A stretch of 64,000 nt of DNA, from assembly GCA_947311845.1 (NCBI GenBank), contig CAMZMU010000116.1:5421318-5485317 (forward strand), read 5' to 3'. Source of the DNA: Poa pratensis (lineage: Eukaryota; Streptophyta; Magnoliopsida; Poales; Poaceae). The notes under the pieces are model-generated. The model was not told the origin of the DNA, searched no databases, and was given only the letters and a program-made list of their open reading frames with translations. Both the position numbers and the translations under genes were made by a program. Positions 56,793-64,000 of this stretch are shown here, piece by piece; the stretch's first letter is position 1, and each line of letters begins with the position of its first letter.

Positions 56793-57902
56793 CGATGATA
56801 TGCGTACTCTCATACGTACTTGTCCAAAAAATAATATTTAGAAAGTACTCGTCTAAAACTTTAGCTCCCAGGCTTCCCCGAGGTCTATGCACATCACAAA
56901 CCTCCCTGGATCCTCCTCCTCCTTTCGACACAACGAGCGGCGCTCCCACCGTGCGTCCGACGTCTGGTCCGAGAAGGCGACACGATCCTATGAACAAAAT
57001 AATTGCGAAAAAGAAGAAAAAAAACTCCACAACCGGCCAAATTGCCACGGCAGGGAAAATCGGCCAATAGCAGATCAACATGACAGCGAACAGAATCATC
57101 AACACGCAGGTCGCCTTCTTCCCTTTTCCCCATTTTTTGTCCCATGTGTTGCTGCTACTATACATTACAAGGCTTCAGTTCACTAGCATTCTGCAGTAGA
57201 GGAAATCTAGAGTTATCGCCGGGGTGTGGCTCAGAGCGGCACACACCACAGGAGCTTGCTGACATGGCAGCCAGCCACTCGCCGCTGCAGATAAAGCGTC
57301 CAAAAGTGCATAGCTGGTAGGACCCCCAGCCACTGTCAGATGTGGCTCTCCTTCTTCAGAGCCCATGACCACACTTGGGCAACAGCTTGCTCACATCAGA
57401 ACATCGCCATACACTTGGCCGGCAACTTGCTGCTCAGATCATCAGCATGAGTTCATGAACTCGTTCGTGGCTATGCCGGTTCGTCTCGAGGAGTGCGCTT
57501 TCATGTTTCTTCCCCCCAAGGTTTCATCCATGGTTAACTCACAGGTATACCAATAAACTTGAGAGAGAGTCTGGAGCTCTACTCGGCTCTGGATTAACAT
57601 GCTGGACTGAACTTGGATAATCTGTCACAAGAAAGCTTGCACAGCTGAGGTCTGAATGAGCGATGATGGTTCTTGAATTGGAGTGAATTTCATTCTCCTC
57701 TATGTGTGTGGTAACAAGAGTGCAGTTACACTGGGGCCTGAAACCCAAGTCCCCTAGAACTAAATACTGCCGCCGGCTTAATGGCCTACGGCGAACATAC
57801 AGACTATATACAACAGCCAATAACAATCTTCAACGTGGAAGGACCAAAAAATGAGAGAAAAATAAAACAAGCTTCTAATCTAGGAGGGACTGCTTGCTTC
57901 GC

Positions 57903-60453
57903 TCATGACGAGAGGGCCGCCCTCGCGTACGCGGCCGGCAAGGACAGGAACTTCTTGGCCTTGCCCACGTAAGCACGCTTGGTGAAGTTGTCATAATCGT
58001 TAGCTTCGATGGCGTCCAGGATCTGCCTGTACAGCCACAGCGACGCCAGGACCTGTGATGCAAAGCATAGGATCGTCCAAATTGGTAAGTGGGTCAACGT
58101 TGCAAGATGCAAATTTTAATATGAAGACATTGCTATTATTATTATTATTGAGAATAGATGAGTGTCGTACCGGCCATCTGCTCGCAGAGTCGAGGCTCAT
58201 GACGCCCTTCTCGGCCTCGTCAAAGAACAGCCTGGCGCGCTGGATCTGCCCCTTCATGAACCTCCTCCATTTGTCCGTCACTTTCCCTCTGAAGATGTCC
58301 TCTTCCGTCAGGCCCGCCTGCGCCAGTTCGTCCAGCGGAAGGTAGATCCTCCCCCTCCTCGAGCTGAGATTCCATCCACAAAGACAAAATACATTAGCCT
58401 ACAAACTTAACAATACAGCAAAAGAGGAAAAAACTCAACAGTGACAAGTTGTCTGATAAAATACAAGGAGAGTAAAATAGTATAGAAATCCTACTTACAG
58501 TTAAAAAACTGATATCTTACTGGGTACACTAGTTTACACAGGATTTCGGAGCACAAGTGGGCGATGTATTACAGTTTACGAACCTGCACAGTTTACTTGG
58601 CAAAAAAAAAAATGTTCGGTGGCGAATAGAGTAAGTTGGAACTTACTCTTCTCCAACATCTCGGAGTATGTTCGTCAGCTGGTTGGCGATGCCAAGAGCT
58701 AGTGCCGCGTTGTACACGCTCTCGGCCGAGGCCTTCGAGTCCGGGGCGATGCCCATCACCGGCACCGTCATGAGACCGACAGTGCCAGCGACGTAGTAGC
58801 AGTAGAGGTAAAGCTCGTCGAAGGTCCTGTACCTCGACTTCCACAGGTCAAGCCTCATCCCTTCTATCATATCTTTGAATGGCTGTAAGAAAAAAGGGAT
58901 TATTCTGCCGCAGAAACATCGGAAAAACTGAAGTTTGCTAATTTATTATTGTTATTGAGTAACTTCTTCTAGTGGTGTTTCATACATGAGACAGAAACTT
59001 CTGCTGCCTAATTTACCTGGATGTCTATTGGAAACTTTGACACAGTGTCTGAGAGGGCTGCGTCGTACATGTCATATGGGCGGCCTTCGAACAGATCTTC
59101 GAGTCTCTTCTCCCATCGGTCAAGTGCCTTTGGGGTGATGTAAGATGAGTTAGGCCCATCTACTAGCTCATCAGTTCTTCTGCACCATACTGCCAAAAAG
59201 AAAAAGAAAATGTTACCAACAAGTTGCAAATAATCAAATAAGGTCATAAGCAATAAATTTATGTTTGTTTTCCATGAATGACAGTAATAAAAAAAATCTG
59301 CAGCCCGACGTACCATAGATTGCCCAAACAGCTTTGCGCCTTTCAGGAGTCATAAGCTGTGTACCTGGAAGATAAATCGACACAAACACACGCCGTCAGA
59401 AATTGAAAGGTGGTAAAAGTTCTACTGCAAGGAGCAAATCTTAGCAAATGAAGGAAATCTTGGCAGGATGAGACTGATTCCTCACAAGGTCAGATATCCG
59501 ATTGGAAACACAATCATCAAAGATTACAAATAACTATAGACTTAAATCATGCCCATGCATCATGTCAACCCCACCAACCAGTCTAGCCCGACCCCTCAAA
59601 CCCCAATCAAGAAGGCTATTAATTAACTGCCAGTGCTTCGCCACGATTCCGTCGAAGAAGAAAAAAAATCTGCCATCAGTGTCTATGTGTGATGTGTCAA
59701 CTCCATGGAGCCATGGCTCCACCGACCACCATCTCATGTCTCCCATGAGATGGCAAAACAGCGGCCACGTGCACTGCATATACTACCTAGCTATCAAAGT
59801 GGGCACATCACATGTGCATACAGATACAGTTGTTGCTTACTCTAGAAAGCCTCAGGCTGGTTGGCTGGACAATTGGAGGTGATCTCATCACACTTATTTA
59901 TAGTTCTACTCATCGATTCTACCCTTAGTTACTCTTTGCAGCCCTGAAGATTTTTGCAACTATCTGAACGATATTGGGCTGCTGGTTGTGCTCCCGAAGG
60001 AGAAGAAACAGTCTGACAGTAAAATCGACAGTAGACAGTGCGAGATTTTTTGCACATGTATGTGACAGTGGGCAGTGCTGACTCACCGAGGTAGAAGGTC
60101 TTGGCGTACTCGGCGCAGACCTCGCCGCAGCGGTCGTATGCGTCGCCGAGGAGGCCCCAGCCGAGCTCGGCGTCCTCTTCCTCCTCCCGCCACCGCCGCC
60201 TCCCGGCCTCCTTGGCCCGCCTCCCCTGCAGCTCCTCCACCAGCGCCGCCTGCCGCAGCACCACCTCGTACACCGCCTCCTCGGTCGCCGTCCGCGCCGG
60301 CGCCGTCGCCACCAGGCTCGCCCTCGCGCGGGCGCCGCCCCTACCCGCCCTCGTCCTCCACGCGAGCACGCCGCGCTGCTGCTGCGGGAGGAGGCGGTGG
60401 CGGACGTGCGCCTGGGGCCGGCAGGGCGTGTACACGGCGGAGGAGCCCGCCAT
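57903..60453 (-). CDS. PSY2: Phytoene synthase, PSY2 type (6 exons, intact)
   Basis: The enzyme condenses two geranylgeranyl diphosphates to phytoene, the first committed step of carotenoid synthesis in plastids. Exons are 60087-60453, 59314-59364, 59017-59189, 58647-58882, 58171-58363 and 57903-58052, all GT-AG. They total 1170 bp (389 aa). Exon sizes 51, 173, 236 and 193 fit the usual plant PSY pattern. The N-terminus is rich in Arg, Ala and Ser, as in a plastid transit peptide. The two Asp-rich substrate-Mg motifs are in [11 protein letters not shown] and NILRDVGED. The start is the ATG of [11 protein letters not shown]. The C-terminus ([20 protein letters not shown] ... AYARAALSS) fits grass PSY2 better than PSY1, which I recall as ending near SLRN. 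Paralogue assignment is from memory. Confidence 0.93.
59365..60086 (-). other. PSY2 intron 1
   Basis: A 722-bp intron between the transit-peptide exon and the 51-bp exon 2. No transposon ends or RNA gene were recognised in it. Confidence 0.6.
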
Positions 60454-60675
60454 CCGGTGGTGAGGGCGCGCGGTGCCGGCGGATTTGGTTTTTGCGGCGA
60501 CTGGCCGGCGAGGAAGGGATGTGTGTGTGTGTGGCTTTGGTTTGGGCTCTCGACGGGGTTTTAAGTGGGAGGCCTCGAAAGAAAACAAACGAGTTGCTCA
60601 GCCTGCGACGTGGACCCACGCAGCCCAAGCAACAAGGCCTTCCCGGCGTGCGGCAAATATTCAAGGAGATTCTCT

Positions 60676-61385
60676 AAAACATACCATGAGCAATTATTAA
60701 GGGTACTTTTTGATTTAAAAGAGGGTTTATAGGATTTTTGGAGAGGAATTTTAGGGAATTTTTCATACGATTGGAATCCTTACAAAAATCTTATGGTTGG
60801 AATTGTACTAGCTCCCTCGCAAAAAAAAAGGAATTGTACTAGGTTTTATAGGGAAAAGTTTCATCCACTCAAACCTTCTTGTTACGATTTCTTTGATTCA
60901 AATGATTACCATGAGTAGGAAAACACATGATTGGAGCGTCACTTCATGCTGATTCCAGCAAGATCAGTAATTTAGGTCAGATGTAACGTTATACACTTTC
61001 CATTGGCGCTAAGGGCCGGACAGAAAAAACCGTCAATCGGACCTCCTGGTTCACAATGAGATTCTTCTAGTAAACATACAATGAGCAATTATTAAGGGTT
61101 CCTTTGACTAAAACGGTTTATAGGATTTACGGAGAGAATTTTGTATTAGGAAACTTTTCCTATGATTAGAATCCTTTAAAGAAATTCCAATGGTTGGAAT
61201 TGTACTATGTTTATAAGAGGGAGAAGTTCCATCCACACAAACCTATTGTCACGATTTTTTGGTTCACACGATTATCACGAATGGAAAAACACATGATTAG
61301 AGTGTCACGTCGTGTTAATTTCTGCATGATCGGTTATTTTAGGCCAGATGTGACGTTATACACTTTCGGCTAGTGCTAAGGGCAG
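60676..61385. repeat. Direct duplication in the PSY2 upstream region
   Basis: Two copies of a unit of about 315-340 bp (60676-61018 and 61072-61385), period about 396 bp. Both begin ACATACCATGAGCAATTATT or a variant and end CGTTATACACTTTC ... GCTAAGGGC. They are diverged, so the event is not recent. The first copy starts about 220 bp upstream of the PSY2 start codon and may lie in its promoter. Confidence 0.8.
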
Positions 61386-62680
61386 TTTGTAAAACAACAT
61401 ATGTTAACCACCACGCCTACCTCCTTGTTTAGGGCCATCGTTCCGGAGGTTCTAAAAGGGAATTTGCTAGTGATTTTAGTGAAGACTATAACTGGACCCC
61501 ACAAATCGTATAGGTGTAACTACTCGTTATTGTTCATTACGAGCATTAGCCGGAGTTGTAATGCGTGTTGGTGGCGATGTGGAGGCCGGGACGTCGTCGA
61601 TGACTTGTCCGACTCTGAATATGAGGATGTCGTGGAGCAAGCAAATCAAGAATGAGACCAGAAACCGACTCCCCTTGTATTTTCTTTGTGTTCTCTTCCC
61701 TTGTATCCCTATCTCTCCTATATATTGTAAGAACATGGTCTACCAGGCTACTTTCGAGCAGAATGAAATAAGCGGTGGGAATTTTTTTTCCCGTCAATCT
61801 CGAAAAAAAAAGCAAATCAAGAATCTGAATAAGAGGTGGCTCCTTTGATAAGCGTTATGTAAATAATGGGTGGCGATATGTACGATGCGTTTGAGCCGCA
61901 TGTAGAAACTCTAGATTACCTTACTTTTGAGTAAGAGATTTTTGTTCATGCCAGCAATATGTATATGTACGTCGTCATCTATCTCTGGACGAACTAATCA
62001 TTACTAGCATCAAGCTATCAATAAGTAAATTAATGAGTTGCATGTGCATGGTGTCTCTGAAGGAGACAAGGCGCCGCGCCGCCACGTGGAGGTACCAATG
62101 CATGCATGCGCCCATTCCTGCATGTTGTCCGTGACTTCAAAATTTTGAGATTTATACTGTTCCTACAAAGATTATACGGATTTTGGCAACTCGGTCTTAT
62201 GAGAAAAATAAATTTTCAGACTATAGTAAAAGGCAGTTTTATCAAATGAATATACAGGACGGAAGGATCATCATAAACTACTAGACGAAAGTATAAACTG
62301 CACGTATTACTTGTTGCCATCAATCGACGATCGTACATCTTAACTTAGTATTAGCAAGATTTACTACTCCTAAGTACTAGGACTGTAGGAGTAACAACAA
62401 ATACTTGACGCCAGAAGGCCACCTTGCAGCACGCAGCAGAATCCTGAGTTCCCAAGATCCCCTCATTTAGATATAGTACTGTGGTTAGCTAGCTCCTCCC
62501 CGACGGCTAATTATATGTTTTACTTTAATCATCACATCGATCAGCGATGCGATCGAAGATACATTGTGGTTAAATCAATTATTTGGCTTATACTAGATAA
62601 GGTAACCAGTGACTTATCACCGGTAGAGAAATAATTATCTTACTGTGTGTAGTGTAGTATAGTGATCGATAACACTAGCT
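61386..62680. other. Upstream intergenic DNA with a small retroposon
   Basis: Apart from the insert at 61654-61810, no gene or transposon was recognised. The plus-strand frame at 61401-61655 spans the insertion junction and is not conserved with anything I know. Confidence 0.35.
61654..61810 (+). mobile_element. 157-bp retroposon with 14-bp target duplication
   Basis: The insert is flanked by AGCAAATCAAGAAT (61640-61653 and 61811-61824) and ends in a run of A. It contains TTCCCTTGTATCCCTATCTC and TATATATTGTAAGAAC, with no B box, so a truncated LINE tail or a retroposed transcript end is more likely than a complete SINE. Confidence 0.75.
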
Positions 62681-63290
62681 ATGTACGTATGTGGTGATAA
62701 GGTTAAGGAAGATCAAGTGGACGGATGCACACCATGGATTCTACCGCTACTACTCATTCGTCCGTTTGGAGAAAAGCAAAATGTCGAAAATGAGGCCGTG
62801 TCAATGTCTATAACAACGACGCTTTTTTTGGCTTGCATGAGAGGCTATGCAGGCCATCCGCTTTATTTTTCTGCCACGTCGCCGGTTACCGCCGTGTTCC
62901 CGGCACAGGTTGAGTCTTACCCTTCGACCACGTGGCCGATCAACGTTTCTACGGTGCGTCGCGGGTTTTTCTTCACGCATTTACCTTTGTGTTTTCTTCG
63001 AAAACAAATGTGCGAGAAAGCAAAGTGCGTGTGAGGACTCATTCCTACCATCTCTTAGAAAAGCGAAGGTCGAAAATGATGTGTATAGTTGTGGACTGGT
63101 CAATATATGACTAAAACGAGAAAGAGAAAAAAATTAGGCGATTTACACCACATGCCTTTGGTTTTGCCACGTAGACGACGGTCATCGCCTTGTTCATGGC
63201 ATATGTTTTCTTGACTTAATTATTTATTTTTTGAAAATGAAAATGTGAGAAAAGCCACGTGTGAGGATTCTCATGTGGCCGCGATCTTTA
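62681..63290. other. Unassigned stretch
   Basis: Open frames of up to 117 codons overlap in three phases without recognisable domains. No terminal repeats were found. Confidence 0.3.
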
Positions 63291-63296
63291 GACTAG

Positions 63297-63410
63297 TCAC
63301 AATGGGGAGTAACATAGAGGAGTATCATGCATATGATACTACTTTATGTTACTATCTCCACAATGGGTAGTATCATAAGTGTAGTAACATATAGAGTTTC
63401 ATTTATTATT
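63297..63410. mobile_element. MITE-like palindromic repeat, partial
   Basis: CACAATGGGGAGTAACATAG, the palindrome AGTATCATGCATATGATACT (about 63331-63350), and a second CACAATGGGTAGTATCATA resemble a common Triticeae MITE. Clear paired ends and a target duplication were not resolved. Confidence 0.45.
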
Positions 63411-63559
63411 TCGTGGGATCTATACTAGTACTTTAACTTTGTGATCTATTTGTGGCATGTAGCAATAAGAAATTTTATTTGTTGGTACGCAAAGGATAAT
63501 TACAAGAACACAAAATAAAATGGATCTATAATAAATAGTAAAATTTCAAAACAATATCA

Positions 63560-63962
63560 TTAAAATATATACAACATATTTAGTGATACAAGATCAAGAC
63601 CATAATATAATCTATTTTCGCCCAAAATAGACCATCGCGCCTGGAGCACACGAATAGCCGAGGTGTATATCTGCAATGAGGAGAGTCCATCGCGGTCAAG
63701 AGCATCTTTCCTTTGCGTGAACTCCGGAGACCAATCTCCTAATAGCATGGACTCCATATTCTTCAAAGCTTTAGCATGGACTCCATATTCTTCCGGAAAT
63801 AAATAAAGTGCAGCAGCTCAACCGAATAGTTCCTTGGTCATGATGGTTCATTGGCGGTGGTTGGAAATTATACATGTGCATTGGTGAGAATTGCCCAAAA
63901 TTCAGTAAACCTTCAGGTGCAGGGTTATACAATGGCCTCCTATTATAAGTATCACAATTCAT
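63560..63962 (-). pseudogene. Possible PIF/Harbinger-derived fragment
   Basis: Two minus-strand frames, 63560-63766 (LQARWSILG near the end) and 63771-63962 (MNCDTYNRRPLYNPAPEG, NFQPPPMNHHD), recall the transposase C-terminus and the Myb-like ORF1 protein of plant PIF/Harbinger elements. The match is from memory and weak. The fragment may continue beyond the window. Confidence 0.35.
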
Positions 63963-64000
63963 TAGTGAAACAATAGCAACTTTGAAACGTACATGGTAGG

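Larger units (their letters stand above)
47987..57820. repeat. Tandem duplication of the APC5-PSY2 intergenic region, copy 2 (expanded)
   Basis: The APC5-promoter copy (47987-48085) and the adjoining block TTCGAGTTCTCTGACTAATT (48082-48130) match copy 1 without the Mutator-like insert. A third start of the same block (GTGAAGTGGGCTGGGAAGC) occurs at 50998, followed by the rest of the copy. Copia-2 is inserted at 51267. From 56793 the copy is contiguous with the PSY2 3' flank, which is the original position of that sequence. Confidence 0.75.

Noticed and set aside
62681..63034. A 117-codon plus-strand ORF upstream of PSY2
   Set aside because: No domain, and overlapping frames of similar length suggest chance.

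Overview
The window is plant nuclear DNA, almost certainly from a Triticeae grass (wheat, Aegilops, barley or a relative). It holds two intact, spliced plant genes on the minus strand: APC5 (37223-44506, 20 exons, 915 aa) and a grass-type phytoene synthase, best match PSY2 (57903-60453, 6 exons, 389 aa). Both sit among Copia, hAT-like, Stowaway, Tourist, Helitron, LINE and Au-like SINE insertions. No bacterial, organellar or viral genes were seen.

Region 1 (about 0.4-36.2 kb) looks at first like degenerate repeats, but it has a repeated gene-like architecture. Thirteen copies carry, in the same order, a conserved upstream region, a TATA box, and 122-143 nt further on a 22-nt motif (core GGCATAGAAGGCACCAGGAA). 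The motif is largely complementary to miR2118, about 18 of 22 positions against the family sequence as I remember it. Five copies also end in a conserved AATAAA context about 245-290 nt after the motif. No reading frame is conserved. I interpret this as a tandem cluster of reproductive 21-nt phasiRNA precursor genes (21-PHAS loci). Once datable transposon insertions are subtracted, several neighbouring copies are spaced about 1.6-1.75 kb apart. Twelve copies point right; one points left and forms a divergent pair with its neighbour. Transposons have repeatedly hit the array: Copia-1, two hAT-like elements with 8-bp target duplications, a truncated LINE, a Helitron, a solo LTR and MITEs.

Region 2 (37.2-44.5 kb) is APC5, a TPR scaffold subunit of the anaphase-promoting complex. 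All splice sites read as GT-AG and the frame is continuous. One intron carries a Tourist-like MITE and another a truncated LINE.

Region 3 (44.5-57.9 kb) is the APC5-PSY2 intergenic space. It is a tandem duplication: a copy of the PSY2 3' flank (46.93-47.98 kb) abuts a copy of the APC5 promoter (47.99-48.09 kb). A Mutator-like insertion with a 9-bp target duplication lies in one copy, and a very young Copia element (Copia-2, LTRs differing by one base) lies in the other.

Region 4 (57.9-64 kb) is PSY2, which makes phytoene at the entry to carotenoid synthesis in plastids, with its upstream DNA. That upstream DNA carries a direct duplication with a period of about 396 bp, a small retroposon, and MITE and Harbinger-like remnants. 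Part of the intergenic DNA remains unassigned, and these stretches are listed.
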